Shown here: positions 26,811 to 36,066 of the stretch, piece after piece | Layout of the letters: each line of letters begins with the position of its first letter | Position numbering within the stretch: position 1 is the first letter of the stretch | From: Sphingomonas qomolangmaensis | Lineage (GTDB): Bacteria; Pseudomonadota; Alphaproteobacteria; Sphingomonadales; Sphingomonadaceae | Assembly (NCBI RefSeq): GCF_024496245.1 | Contig: NZ_CP101740.1 | Location: forward strand, 1,177,501-1,241,500 | DNA length: 64,000 nucleotides | Direction of reading: 5' to 3' | The notes under the pieces: model-generated | Database searches by the model: none | The model's input: only the letters and a program-made list of their open reading frames with translations | Told to the model about the DNA's origin: nothing | Translations under genes and position numbers: made by a program

Positions 26811-28121
26811 GTGGATCACGCGCGTTCTTCCGATCCGCTGGTCCAGGCGCAGCTCGACCGGCTGACCGCGCTCGGCCCCGGTGCCGACGTGCTCGGGCTC
26901 GACCGGATCACCCGGTTGCTGGCACGGCTCGGCGATCCGCAGCTGGCGTTGCCGCCGGTCTTCCATGTCGCGGGCACCAACGGCAAGGGATCTACCTGCG
27001 CCTTCCTGCGCACCGCGCTCGAGGCATCGGGCTACCGCGTCCATGTTTATACCAGCCCGCATCTGGTGCGCTTCAACGAGCGGATCCGTGTCGCGGGGAC
27101 GCTGATCGACGATGCGGTGCTGGGGCCGTTGCTCGCCGAAGTGCTCGACAAGGGCGGCGACATCGGCGCGAGCTTCTTCGAGGTCACCACCGCGGCGGCG
27201 TTCCTCGCCTTTGCGCGTAACCCAGCCGATGCCTGCGTGATCGAGGTGGGGCTCGGCGGCCGGCTCGACGCGACCAATGTGGTGCGACCGCTGGTGACCG
27301 GGATTGCCGGGCTGGGGATCGATCACCAGGCGTTCCTGGGCAATACGCTGCTCGACATCGCGGGCGAGAAGGCAGGCATCGCCAAGGCCGGGGTGCCGCT
27401 GGTGACGCAGCGGCATGGCGCAGCGATCACCGAGCGCATCGCCGCGATCGCCGAGGCGGCAGGGGCACCGCAATTTCGCTGCAACCGCGACTGGCGGCTG
27501 CGGGTCGGCACCCGTTCCGCCAACCTGCTGTATCGCGACGAAGCCATACGCATGGTGTTGCCCGCACCCACGCTGCCGGGACCGCACCAAGCGCGCAATC
27601 TGGGGCTCGCCATCGCGATGCTGCGCCGGCAATCGGCGCTAGCCGTGCCGATCGCCGCGCTGACCGCCGCTGCACGCGACACGCGCTGGCCCGCGCGGAT
27701 GCAACGGCTCGCGGCGGGGCCATTGCTCGCGCGGCTGCCCGCCGGCAGCGCGATCTGGGTCGATGGCGCGCACAACCGGTCGGCGGCGCAGTCGCTCGCG
27801 CAGACGCTGGCGATCGTCGCCGAGGGCGAACCGGTCGATGCGATCCTGGGGGTGCTCGCCAACAAGGACGCCGCCGGCATCCTGGAGGCGCTGGCGCCGC
27901 AGTTGGCGTCGGTGTGGACCGTTCCGGTGCCCGGCCACGCGCATTTTGCACCCGCCGACCTTGCCGGGCGCGCGAGCGCGCTTGGCATCGACGCGACGGC
28001 CACAGCCGATGTGCCAGCGGCGATCGACAGCCTCGGCGATCGCCGCCGCCGCGTCGTCATCCTCGGATCGCTTTATCTCGCGGGCGAAGTGCTCGCCGCC
28101 AACGACGAGCTGCCGATCTGA
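26811..28121 (+). CDS. folC: Folylpolyglutamate/dihydrofolate synthase
   Basis: Mur-ligase-fold enzyme adding glutamate to folates; many bacterial forms also make dihydrofolate. About 436 aa. ATP loop VAGTNGKGSTCAF, folate-site VYTSPHLVRFNERIRV, VIEVGLGGRLDATNV and IWVDGAHNRSAAQSL. Start GTG 26811 with GGGAGGGGG at the correct distance; the open frame upstream from 26733 is not needed. It ends 5 bp before an AT-rich palindrome that belongs to the next gene. Confidence 0.95.
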   Translation: MDHARSSDPLVQAQLDRLTALGPGADVLGLDRITRLLARLGDPQLALPPVFHVAGTNGKGSTCAFLRTALEASGYRVHVYTSPHLVRFNERIRVAGTLIDDAVLGPLLAEVLDKGGDIGASFFEVTTAAAFLAFARNPADACVIEVGLGGRLDATNVVRPLVTGIAGLGIDHQAFLGNTLLDIAGEKAGIAKAGVPLVTQRHGAAITERIAAIAEAAGAPQFRCNRDWRLRVGTRSANLLYRDEAIRMVLPAPTLPGPHQARNLGLAIAMLRRQSALAVPIAALTAAARDTRWPARMQRLAAGPLLARLPAGSAIWVDGAHNRSAAQSLAQTLAIVAEGEPVDAILGVLANKDAAGILEALAPQLASVWTVPVPGHAHFAPADLAGRASALGIDATATADVPAAIDSLGDRRRRVVILGSLYLAGEVLAANDELPI

Positions 28122-28125
28122 CGCC

Positions 28126-28148
28126 TTATTGATATTGACTTGCAATAA
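28126..28148. promoter_or_regulatory. AT-rich inverted repeat upstream of a small conserved gene
   Basis: TTATTG (28126-28131) and CAATAA (28143-28148), with an inner TATTG/CAATA pair, in an otherwise GC-rich gap. It looks like an operator, reminiscent of iron-type (Fur-like) boxes; the regulator is a guess. Confidence 0.3.
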
Positions 28149-28189
28149 CCAAGCGCCGACATTGCCGCTATCGCCAGCGGAGACTCGCC

Positions 28190-28618
28190 TTGACCCCCAC
28201 CACCCACAGCCTCGCCAGCACCCTGCCCCATCGCCAGCCCGACGATCCGGGCGCGCGGCTGTTGCTGTTCGGCATCCGCCAGATGGGCGCGCACGGGCTC
28301 AACGATGCGGCGTGCGCCCAGGCGTTCCTCACCGCCTTCGGAGTCGATTTCCGCCGTCCGCTGATCCTGCTGCGCACGATGATGCATGAAATGTCGCAGG
28401 TCGCGGCGCGGCCGATCCAGATCGCGCCCTGGTGCTGCCACCGCATGACCGGTGGCGAAGCGAGCCTGCTCACCGTGCTACGCCGGATCGACGCCAGCCC
28501 CGAAACCGCGCGCATGTTGCTCGCCGACCTGCTCGGCCTCCGCGACGCATCGAGCGTCGCGGCCACCGCGCATCTGGTGGCGCAGGCGTTCGCCGACTCA
28601 GGCCTGCCGCTCAGGTAA
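28190..28618 (+). CDS. Small conserved protein of sphingomonad type (possibly DUF6628)
   Basis: 142 aa, mostly helical, soluble, with no signal peptide. Features: LLLFGIRQMGAHGLNDAACA, LLRTMMHEMSQVAARPIQIA and a CC pair in APWCCHRMTGGEA. The overall pattern resembles proteins I associate with DUF6628 in Sphingomonadaceae, function unknown. Start TTG 28190 with GGAG seven bases before it. Its stop overlaps the convergent AmpG gene by 8 bp. An operator-like repeat lies 42 bp upstream, so it may be individually regulated. Confidence 0.65.
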   Translation: MTPTTHSLASTLPHRQPDDPGARLLLFGIRQMGAHGLNDAACAQAFLTAFGVDFRRPLILLRTMMHEMSQVAARPIQIAPWCCHRMTGGEASLLTVLRRIDASPETARMLLADLLGLRDASSVAATAHLVAQAFADSGLPLR

Positions 28619-30278
28619 GGCGCGCGGCGGGCTCTTCCGGGCCTAGCACGATCGCCGGTGCCTTGGGCGCCCCCCGCCACCATTCGATCAGCACCAGCAC
28701 GACCGCAACGCCGCCCAATACGGTGGTAAACAGGAAAATCTGCGCATAGCCGACACGGTCGAGCGCTTCGCCGATCGCCGCCCGCCCCAGCGCGCCGACC
28801 AGGAAGGTCATCGACGACAGCAGCGCATATTGCACCGCGCTATATTCGCGCGAGGTGATCGACGAGATATACGCGACGAAGGCGGTGCCCGCCAAACCGC
28901 CGGCGATATTCTCGCCCGAAATCGCGAGCATCAGCCGCAGCATCCGCAGGTGGACCCCAGTCTGGTCGAGCATCAGCGCGCGCGCGAAGCCATCGATCCA
29001 CATGCCGCCCATCGCCAGATCGGCATAGAGCAGGTTCGATGCCGCAGCGACGATTCCACCCGCCAGCAAGGTCGGCATCCGCCCCAGCGTCGCGAGCATC
29101 AGCCCGCCGATCCCGACCCCGACGATCGTCATGATCACCCCGAACAGCTTCGAGGCGAACGCGACTTCGTCGTTCGTGTACTGCAGATATTCGAGATAGA
29201 AGGGGAAGGCGAACGGCGCCCAGATCGAATCGCTGATCCGGTAGAGCAGGATAAGCGCGAGGACAAGGAACGCCCCCCAGCGCAGCCGCTGGACGATCTC
29301 GGCCAGCGGCAGGATAAGCGCGCGATAGCAATGGTTGGCGGTGGTCTGGAGCGCACCCTGGCGCTGCTGGTCGCCGCCGTCGATGTGCGGCAGGCGGTTG
29401 GTCCAGCCGGCGATCAAGGCGGGCAGGATCACCGTGGCGATGATGATCCACGGCCCCATCGTCTGGGTGAAGACCCCCGCCGACACCGCGGTGTCGCCCG
29501 GCGCGAGCGGGCGCAGCGCCGCGACCATGAAGCTGCCGAGCGTGACGATCGCCCAGCCCCAGCAGACCGCGACGATGCCGAGCGCGATCGCCCGTTCGCG
29601 CGGGCGTGGTACCGCATGGCCCGCGAGCGGCGAGCGTTCGTCCTCGAGGTCGCGTTTGATCTCGGGGGTGAACAACGTCATCGCCAGCACGCCGAGCATC
29701 GCGAAGCCCATGCCGAAATACACCGTCGGCCAGCTCAGCCGCGCGGCCAGCACCAACGCGAGCGCGCCGCCCGACAGCGCCGCGAGCCGGTTGCCGAGCT
29801 GGTACACCGCCGAGAGCAATTCGACCGTCGCGGCCTCGTCGGCGATCTCGATCCGCCAGGCGTCCATCACCACGTCCTGCGTCGCCGACAGGAAGGCGGC
29901 GACCACCGCGATCGCCGCGAACGTCCCCATCGCGGTCAGCGGATCGGTGGCGGCGAGCATCCACAGCAGGACCGCCAGTGCGCCCTGGCACAGCACCAGC
30001 CAGGAGCGCCTGCGCCCGAGCCGCGAGAGCAACGGCAATTGCGCGCGGTCGACCAGCGGCGACCAAAGGAATTTGAAGGCATAGGCGAGCCCGATCCATG
30101 ACAGCACGCCGATCGTCGCCAGGCTCACCTTCAATTCGCCGAGCCATGCGTTGAGCGTGCCGATCAGCAGCACGAACGGCAGCCCCGACCCGAACCCCAG
30201 CACCAGCATCGCCGTCGTCTTGCGGTTGCGCACCGCCGCGCGCACCAGCGCAAACCCCTTCAACTTCTCGTCCAACAC
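28611..30278 (-). CDS. ampG: AmpG-type MFS muropeptide permease
   Basis: Inner-membrane importer of GlcNAc-anhydroMurNAc peptides for cell-wall recycling, H+-driven. 555 aa, about 14 membrane segments, as in AmpG. Family hallmarks: LGFGSGLPFVLLIGTLNAWL at the first helix, YAFKFLWSPLVDRA, LGRRRSWL (the MFS loop) and SATQDVVMDAWRIE. GTG start at 30278 with GGGGA. It lies 101 bp downstream of the lone receiver gene on the same strand; a functional link is not evident. Confidence 0.9.
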   Translation of the reverse strand: MLDEKLKGFALVRAAVRNRKTTAMLVLGFGSGLPFVLLIGTLNAWLGELKVSLATIGVLSWIGLAYAFKFLWSPLVDRAQLPLLSRLGRRRSWLVLCQGALAVLLWMLAATDPLTAMGTFAAIAVVAAFLSATQDVVMDAWRIEIADEAATVELLSAVYQLGNRLAALSGGALALVLAARLSWPTVYFGMGFAMLGVLAMTLFTPEIKRDLEDERSPLAGHAVPRPRERAIALGIVAVCWGWAIVTLGSFMVAALRPLAPGDTAVSAGVFTQTMGPWIIIATVILPALIAGWTNRLPHIDGGDQQRQGALQTTANHCYRALILPLAEIVQRLRWGAFLVLALILLYRISDSIWAPFAFPFYLEYLQYTNDEVAFASKLFGVIMTIVGVGIGGLMLATLGRMPTLLAGGIVAAASNLLYADLAMGGMWIDGFARALMLDQTGVHLRMLRLMLAISGENIAGGLAGTAFVAYISSITSREYSAVQYALLSSMTFLVGALGRAAIGEALDRVGYAQIFLFTTVLGGVAVVLVLIEWWRGAPKAPAIVLGPEEPAARLT

Positions 30279-30379
30279 CCGTCCCCGCTATGATCGGGCG
30301 AATCTAGCCGAACCTGCGAAGAAGGATAGCCGTCACGCGCCGAACCGTTCGCGGCGCGGAGCCGCCGGTAAGCGCGTGC

Positions 30380-30811
30380 TCAGGCGGCGCGCGCGAACAG
30401 GTTGAAGCCGGCGGGCAAGCGCTTGGGGGCGTCGCCGTCGAGCACCGCCTCGATCGCGTTGATCGCCAGCAACAGGTCGCGCTGAGGATAGGGCTTGGCG
30501 AGGCATCCCGCCGCCAGCGTCTGCGCCTCGCCGGGGCAGCTGCCGGTGACGAACAACACCTGCACCCCGCCCGCCTGCGCCGCGCGGGCGACGTCGATCC
30601 CGCTGCCATCGGCAAGGTTGAGGTCGACCAGCACCAGATGCACATCGGAATCGGCGGCGAGCATCGCGGTCGCGTCGGCGACGCTATCGAGCGTGCCGAC
30701 GATCTCGAAGCCCTCGGCGGTGAGGAAATGTTCGGTGTCGAACGCAACCAGCGGCTCGTCCTCGACGATCAGGATGCGGATGATCCGCCGCTTCTTCCTC
30801 CCGAACAACAT
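30380..30811 (-). CDS. Stand-alone response-regulator receiver protein
   Basis: 143 aa with only a receiver domain. Basic start MLFGRKKRRIIRILIVEDEP (acidic pair), phospho-acceptor in LVLVDLNLADGSG, VLFVTGSCPGE and the conserved lysine in LAKPYPQRDL. No output domain follows; the C-terminal ~25 residues are a short tail. CheY/DivK-like signalling is possible. The ATG at 30811 gives the natural start. Divergent from the pseudouridine synthase gene. Confidence 0.85.
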   Translation of the reverse strand: MLFGRKKRRIIRILIVEDEPLVAFDTEHFLTAEGFEIVGTLDSVADATAMLAADSDVHLVLVDLNLADGSGIDVARAAQAGGVQVLFVTGSCPGEAQTLAAGCLAKPYPQRDLLLAINAIEAVLDGDAPKRLPAGFNLFARAA

Positions 30812-30952
30812 GATTTGTCTCGTTTCCCCACGCGACTCAGGCAAACACCCGCCAGTCGATCGCACAACACTTACACCGCGCTTACGATCCGCCCAATGAA
30901 CGACGTCGCAATCTTTTTGCCGCGCGGGCATCGTTGGACTATCAGCGCCTGC

Positions 30953-32236
30953 GTGTCACAATCCAATCCCAAAGACGGCCCCAAAGAGGGACAACGTATC
31001 GCCAAGCTGCTGGCGCGTGCAGGAATCGCGTCGCGCCGCGAAATCGAGCGCATGATCGAGGAGCGGCGGATCGCGATCGACGGCGTGCCGCTCGAAACCG
31101 CGGCGACGATCATCGCCTCGCTGCGCGGCGTGACGGTCGACGGCAATCCCGTCGCCGCAGCCGAGCCCGCGCGGCTGTTCCGCTATCACAAGCCGCCGGG
31201 GCTGCTCACCGCCGAACGCGATCCCAAGGGCCGCCCGACGATCTACGACAAATTGCCGCGCGATCTGCCACGGGTCATTCCGGTCGGCCGGCTCGACCTG
31301 AATACCGAAGGGCTGTTGCTGCTAACCACCGATGGCGAGCTCAAGCGCCAGCTCGAATTGCCCGCGACCGGGGTGAAGCGCACCTATCGTGCGCGCGCCT
31401 ATGGCAGCGTCAGCCAGGCGCAGCTCGAGGATCTGATCGAAGGCGTCGAGATCGAGGGCGTGCGCTATGGCTCGATCGACGCCAATCTCGAGCGGCGCAC
31501 CGGGGCGAATACCTGGATCGAGATGACGCTGACCGAAGGCAAGAACCGCGAAGTCCGGCGCGTGCTCGAATATCTGGGGCTGCAGGTCTCGCGGCTGATC
31601 CGCACCAGCTATGGCCCGATCCCGCTCGCCAACATGCCAGCGGGAATGGTCGACGAGATCCGCCAGCACGATCTGGTCGCGTTCCGCCGTGAGCTGAAGC
31701 TGCCTGCGGCAGCGCGCAGCGATCAGCCGCTCGACATCAAGCCGCGCGCGCAAAAGGCGCGGCCGATCGAACTCGCGCCGGCCCCTGCGCGCCGCGAACC
31801 CGAAGGTCGCCGCAAGGTCGCCGCGCCCGCCACGCCGCGCCCGGCACGGACGCCGACCTATGCGGTCGAGGCCCCCCGCCCCTCGCGGCCCGAGCGCCCG
31901 GGTGCGAGCGATCGCCGCGACGAGCGGATCGAGCGCACCAACGCCCCGCTCACCCCCGCCGATCGCGCGCGCAACGCCCGTGCGCGCGCCAAGGCCGAGC
32001 GTACCGAACAAATGGAAACCGACCGCCGCATGCTCGCCCCCAAGCCGAAGCGGAATACCGGCACCGCGCGCCCGTCGCGCCCTCCGCCCGCGCCGCGCGC
32101 CGCAGCTGGTCCGCGCACCCCGGCTGGCCCACGCGCTGCCGGTCCGCGAAGCTCGGAAGGGCCGCGGACGCCGACCGGCCCGCGTGGTCCGGCACCCAAG
32201 CGCCCCGGTGGCGGCAATCGTTCGCGTAAGGGCTGA
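30953..32236 (+). CDS. rluB: Pseudouridine synthase, RluB/RsuA family, with long disordered tail
   Basis: Modifies uridine in rRNA (the RluB position in 23S is the best guess). S4 RNA-binding domain (RIAKLLARAGIASRREIERM) and catalytic domain with PVGRLDLNTEGLLLLTTDGE (catalytic D) and EMTLTEGKNREVRRVLEYLG. The final ~170 residues are an Ala/Pro/Arg-rich, probably disordered tail, presumably RNA-binding. GTG 30953 gives an ordinary N-terminus (MSQSNPKDGPKEGQR); ATG 30896 adds 19 residues. A candidate TTGCCG-17-TATCAG promoter just upstream would make the GTG leaderless. About 427 aa. Confidence 0.85.
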   Translation: MSQSNPKDGPKEGQRIAKLLARAGIASRREIERMIEERRIAIDGVPLETAATIIASLRGVTVDGNPVAAAEPARLFRYHKPPGLLTAERDPKGRPTIYDKLPRDLPRVIPVGRLDLNTEGLLLLTTDGELKRQLELPATGVKRTYRARAYGSVSQAQLEDLIEGVEIEGVRYGSIDANLERRTGANTWIEMTLTEGKNREVRRVLEYLGLQVSRLIRTSYGPIPLANMPAGMVDEIRQHDLVAFRRELKLPAAARSDQPLDIKPRAQKARPIELAPAPARREPEGRRKVAAPATPRPARTPTYAVEAPRPSRPERPGASDRRDERIERTNAPLTPADRARNARARAKAERTEQMETDRRMLAPKPKRNTGTARPSRPPPAPRAAAGPRTPAGPRAAGPRSSEGPRTPTGPRGPAPKRPGGGNRSRKG

Positions 32237-32241
32237 ACACT

Positions 32242-32781
32242 ATGCGTATCATCTCAGGGCTGTATCGCGGCCGTCCGCTCGTCGCGCCCAAGGGCGACGA
32301 CACCCGCCCCACCGCCGATCGCGTGCGCGAGGCGTTGTTCTCGATGCTCGCCAGCCGCCTCGGCAGCTTCGACGAGCTCGCGGTCGCCGACCTGTTCGCG
32401 GGATCGGGCGCGCTGGGGTTCGAGGCGCTGTCGCGCGGCGCGGCATCGTGCCTGTTCGTCGAGCAGGACAAGGCGGCGCTCGACGCATTACGCGCCAACG
32501 CGACCAAATTGGGGGTAAAGCCCGACATTCGCGCGCAATCGGTGTTGACGCTCGGGCCGGCGGTGAAGCCGCTCGACGTGATCCTGATGGACCCGCCCTA
32601 CGGCACCGGCGCGGGCGTGGTCGCGCTCGACCGGCTGCAGCGGCTCGGCTGGACCGGCCCCGCGACCTGGATCAGCATCGAAACCGGGCATACCGAAAAG
32701 GTCGAGGTCGCCGGCTTCGAGATCGATGCCGACCGCAAGCACGGCAAGGCTAAGCTGACGCTGCTTCGCCCTGTAGCCTGA
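32242..32781 (+). CDS. rsmD: 16S rRNA (guanine966-N2)-methyltransferase
   Basis: SAM-dependent methyltransferase acting on 16S rRNA G966. 179 aa. N-terminal MRIISGLYRGRPL and RPTADRVREALFSML, SAM motif VADLFAGSGALGFEALSRGA, catalytic LMDPPYGTG (N6/N2-type DPPY). Begins 5 bp after the pseudouridine synthase stop, forming an rRNA-modification pair. Normal length. Confidence 0.95.
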   Translation: MRIISGLYRGRPLVAPKGDDTRPTADRVREALFSMLASRLGSFDELAVADLFAGSGALGFEALSRGAASCLFVEQDKAALDALRANATKLGVKPDIRAQSVLTLGPAVKPLDVILMDPPYGTGAGVVALDRLQRLGWTGPATWISIETGHTEKVEVAGFEIDADRKHGKAKLTLLRPVA

Positions 32782-32861
32782 CGCCAGCCGCGTCGTTCAT
32801 CGCGCGCTAACCCATTGAAGCGTATCGCTGGCCGCGGTGTAACGCGTGACGGGGATCGACG

Positions 32862-33029
32862 ATGGTCAGGCATCGCAAATATCGGATCGGCAGCGCGCTG
32901 CTGATGGTGGCGGGGGCGGGCGTGCTGCTCGCCTTCATCCAGCCGAGCGGCGCACCCGGCAGGACGATCGGTGAGCGCTGGGACGCGATCACCCGCAGCG
33001 CCGGCGAATATCTCCGCCAGCCGGTCTAG
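32862..33029 (+). CDS. Small single-span membrane protein, unknown
   Basis: 55 aa. Basic start MVRHRKYRIG, one membrane helix (about residues 10-26, SALLMVAGAGVLLAFI) and a short polar C-terminus with RWDAITRSAGEYLRQPV. ATG 32862 preceded by GGGGA. No family recognised. It ends 6 bp from the convergent phosphate-transporter stop. Codon use fits a real gene. Confidence 0.55.
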   Translation: MVRHRKYRIGSALLMVAGAGVLLAFIQPSGAPGRTIGERWDAITRSAGEYLRQPV

Positions 33030-33035
33030 TCCGGC

Positions 33036-34691
33036 TCAGCCGTTGCCGGTCGCGCGCACCAGCGTGAGCAACAGCCAATACAGCCCGCCCGACAGCAGCA
33101 TCGCCACCGGCAGGGTCAGCACCCACGCCAGCGCCATGTTGCGGATCGTGCGCGCCTGCAGCCCCTGCCCGTTGGCGACCGCCGCGCCCGCGACCCCGGA
33201 AGACAGGATGTGCGTCGTCGATACCGGCAGCCCGAAGCGATCGGCGGCGAGGATCGTGCACGCCGCGACCAGCTCGGCCGACGCGCCCATCCCATAGGTC
33301 AGATGCGCCTTGCCGATCTTCTCACCGACGGTGATGACGATCCGCTTCCACCCGACCATCGTTCCAAGCCCGAGCGCCAGCGCGACGGTGATCTTCACCC
33401 ACAAGGGAATGAAGCGCGTGCCGGCTTCGAGCTGGTCCTGATAGGCGTCGATCGCGGCGATCTCGGGTACCGAAAAGCGGCGCGGCGCCGAATCGGCCTT
33501 GAGCGCGAGCTTCGAGGTGTCGAGCGCGAGATACATGTCGCCGCGCAGATTGGGGGTCGCCTGCGCCGGCACTCGCGCGAGGGCGCCATAGCCCGCGACC
33601 TGCTCGCTGACGTCGCGCGAGATCACCCCGAGCGCGGCATAGGTTTCGGGCCGCTCGACATCGCGCGTCTGCAACGCTCGGGTCAGGATCGCGCGGGCGT
33701 TGGCGATCGGCAGCGGGGTGGCGAGCCCGCCCTTGCTTTCGAACACCGCAGCGGCGCGATCGGCGGTGGCGACGAACGCCGGCGTCGCGCTTTCGGGCAT
33801 CGTGCGGTTGAGCGCATAGGCGGTGGGGGCACATCCGATCAGGATCAGCATGATCAGCCCCATGCCCTTCTGCCCGTCGTTGCTGCCATGGCTGAACGAC
33901 ACCGCGGTGCAAGTGAAGATCAGCAGCGCGCGGATACCGCGTGGCGGCGGCGCGTCGCGCTCGGGAGCGCTGTAGAGCTTGGGGTTCTTGAGCACCGCGC
34001 GCATCACCAGCAGCAGCAGCAGCGCGGCGAAGAAGCCGATCAGCGGCGCGATCGCCAAGCCGGTCAGCACCTTCTGCGCCTGGCTCCAGTCGACCCCCGA
34101 GGTGCCGCCGGTCGACCCCGCGGTCATCAGCTGGTTGGCGAAGCCTACCCCCAGCACCGATCCGATCAGCGTGTGGCTCGACGAATTGGGCAGCCCGACA
34201 TACCAGGTGGCGAGGTTCCACAGCACCGCGGCGAGCAGTAGCGCGAAGATCATTGCGAACCCAGCGCTCGACCCGACATTGAGCAGCAGATCGACCGGCA
34301 ACAGCGTGATGATCGCATAGGCGACCGCGCCCGACGACAACATCACGCCGAGGAAGTTGAAGAAGCCCGACCAGATCACCGCCAGACTGGCGGGCATCGC
34401 ATTGGTGTAGATGACCGTCGCCACCGCGTTGGCGGTGTCGTGGAAGCCGTTCACGAATTCGAACCCGAGCGCGATCACCAGCGCGAGCGCGAGGAACGCG
34501 AACGCGCCGATCGCCAGTTCCTCGCCCACCCCTTGCGTGTCGATCAGCACGCTGGCGCAGGCATAGACGAAGCCGCCCAGCAGCAGCCCGAAGAAGATCA
34601 GCCGCGCAAAGGGATGCGGCTTGGCATCGAGCGACGGCCCCGCGGGCGCGCGATCGAGGGACTCATGGGGATCTAGCGCGATGGTAGCCAT
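33036..34691 (-). CDS. pit: PiT-family inorganic phosphate transporter
   Basis: Low-affinity phosphate permease of the inner membrane. About 551 aa. Both PiT repeats are visible: FVNGFHDTANAVATVIYTNA with VGLPNSSSHTLIGSVLG in the first half, and TAVSFSHGSNDGQKGMGLIM with FGLPVSTTHILSSGVAG in the second. A soluble insertion of ~140 residues (about 325-450) separates the halves. ATG at 34691 chosen; a TTG 21 bases upstream is also in frame. No PhoU partner nearby. Confidence 0.92.
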   Translation of the reverse strand: MATIALDPHESLDRAPAGPSLDAKPHPFARLIFFGLLLGGFVYACASVLIDTQGVGEELAIGAFAFLALALVIALGFEFVNGFHDTANAVATVIYTNAMPASLAVIWSGFFNFLGVMLSSGAVAYAIITLLPVDLLLNVGSSAGFAMIFALLLAAVLWNLATWYVGLPNSSSHTLIGSVLGVGFANQLMTAGSTGGTSGVDWSQAQKVLTGLAIAPLIGFFAALLLLLVMRAVLKNPKLYSAPERDAPPPRGIRALLIFTCTAVSFSHGSNDGQKGMGLIMLILIGCAPTAYALNRTMPESATPAFVATADRAAAVFESKGGLATPLPIANARAILTRALQTRDVERPETYAALGVISRDVSEQVAGYGALARVPAQATPNLRGDMYLALDTSKLALKADSAPRRFSVPEIAAIDAYQDQLEAGTRFIPLWVKITVALALGLGTMVGWKRIVITVGEKIGKAHLTYGMGASAELVAACTILAADRFGLPVSTTHILSSGVAGAAVANGQGLQARTIRNMALAWVLTLPVAMLLSGGLYWLLLTLVRATGNG

Positions 34692-34766
34692 TGCGCGCCT
34701 TTGGGTAGGCAATGTGACGGGTTGATGACAGCGACGCGAGCGGGGCGTGCGCCCCGCCCCCCGCGG

Positions 34767-35510
34767 CTATCGCCGGCGCAGCGCCCAATCGAGCCCTGCT
34801 CCCAGATGCTGGAGATACCAGGGCTCGCTATAGCTTGCGTCGGCGTGGCCCATCGCGGTGTAGAACACCCGGCCCCCTTCGAATTCATGCGCCCATGCCG
34901 CGGGATTGGGGTTCGCGTCCTTCTCGCCGATCGAAACCGGATCGAAGGTCGCCAGCAGATCGACCGTGGGATCGAAATCCTTGAAGTAATACCATTCGTC
35001 GGCGCGGCGCTGCTTACCGGTCATGCCCCCGGCGGCGGGGTGCTTCGAATCGACGATCGTCACGTCGCCGGTCGGCGTTCCCCGCGGATGGCTTTCGAAC
35101 CAGCCGCCGATCATCTGCCCGTACCAGGGCCAGGCAAGATGCGAATCGGCGGCACCATGTACCGCGACGATCCCCCCACCGCCGCGCACGAACGCCTGCA
35201 GCGCGGCGCGACGGTCACCCACCAGCCATTCGGACGCGGGATCGGCGGGGTTGGTGGTGCTGCTGAGGAAGACGATCGCGTCGATGTCCTTCAGCTTTTG
35301 CGGGCTGAAGATCGCCGGGTCTTCGCTCGCGATGACGGTGAAGTCGCGCTGCGTCCCCATCCGCTTCAGCGCCGCGACCCCCGCCTCGATCGAGGCGTGG
35401 CGGTATCCCGTGGTATGCGAAAACACGAGCACACGCGCGGGCGCGGCGAAAGCGTCGGTCGGCAGCAGCACGATCGACAGGAACAACAGCACCAGCCGGT
35501 ACAATGTCAT
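34767..35510 (-). CDS. Secreted ThuA-like domain protein
   Basis: 247 aa with a Sec signal peptide (LYRLVLLFLSIVLLPTDAFA). The domain is a class I glutamine-amidotransferase-like ThuA fold: VLVFSHTTGYRHASIEAG, IVFLSSTTNP, GGGIVAVHGAADSHLAWPWY and FYTAMGHADASYSEP. ThuA proteins are linked to trehalose or 3-keto-sugar use, but the reaction is not settled. ATG 35510 with GAAGGAA eight bases upstream. The GFA-like gene lies 53 bp upstream on the same strand. Confidence 0.85.
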   Translation of the reverse strand: MTLYRLVLLFLSIVLLPTDAFAAPARVLVFSHTTGYRHASIEAGVAALKRMGTQRDFTVIASEDPAIFSPQKLKDIDAIVFLSSTTNPADPASEWLVGDRRAALQAFVRGGGGIVAVHGAADSHLAWPWYGQMIGGWFESHPRGTPTGDVTIVDSKHPAAGGMTGKQRRADEWYYFKDFDPTVDLLATFDPVSIGEKDANPNPAAWAHEFEGGRVFYTAMGHADASYSEPWYLQHLGAGLDWALRRR

Positions 35511-35563
35511 AGAGGATATTCCTTCATTCCCGGGGTGAGCTTGGGGTTGCAGCAGGCTTGGCT

Positions 35564-35962
35564 TCATTCGAAGGGCGGAAAGCGCTCGAACGCAGGCAAG
35601 GCCTCGACGCCCTGCATCCAGCCGATCCGTTCGGCGACCTGGATGTGCGACTGCGCGGGGATCGCGTCGGGATCGTCGAGCGTGCCGGTCTGTACGTCGA
35701 CCAGCCCGGGCAGCATCGCTTCGTTGCGATAGAACAGCCCGGTGCCACAGGTGCCGCAAAATTCGCGGCGACCATCGGCAGAGGAGGCATAGGTCCTGGG
35801 CTCGCCGCTTATTTGTAGCTGGTCGGCTGGCAGCATCGCCCACCCCACCATCGGCGCGCCAGCCGATCGCCGGCAATCGGCGCAATGGCAAAGCGCGTGG
35901 TGCAGCACCTCAGCCGGCATCGCATAGGAAATCGCGCCGCAATGGCATCTTCCGGTCAGCAT
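35564..35962 (-). CDS. GFA-family zinc-binding protein
   Basis: 132 aa, related to glutathione-dependent formaldehyde-activating enzyme (Gfa/CENP-V fold). Zinc cysteines are visible in LTGRCHCGAISY, HALCHCADCRRSAG and EFCGTCGTGLFY. Start ATG 35962 preceded by GGGAGAGGG. Most family members have no proven formaldehyde activity. Shares orientation with the ThuA-like gene. Confidence 0.87.
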   Translation of the reverse strand: MLTGRCHCGAISYAMPAEVLHHALCHCADCRRSAGAPMVGWAMLPADQLQISGEPRTYASSADGRREFCGTCGTGLFYRNEAMLPGLVDVQTGTLDDPDAIPAQSHIQVAERIGWMQGVEALPAFERFPPFE

Positions 35963-36066
35963 CACCCTCTCCCAACAACGCTGTGCGGCGGGCGTATCAT
36001 CGCCCTGCCCCCGCGCCAATCCCGAAACGCTTGCCCCGCGATGCGCCGTTCCCTACCTGTTCACCG

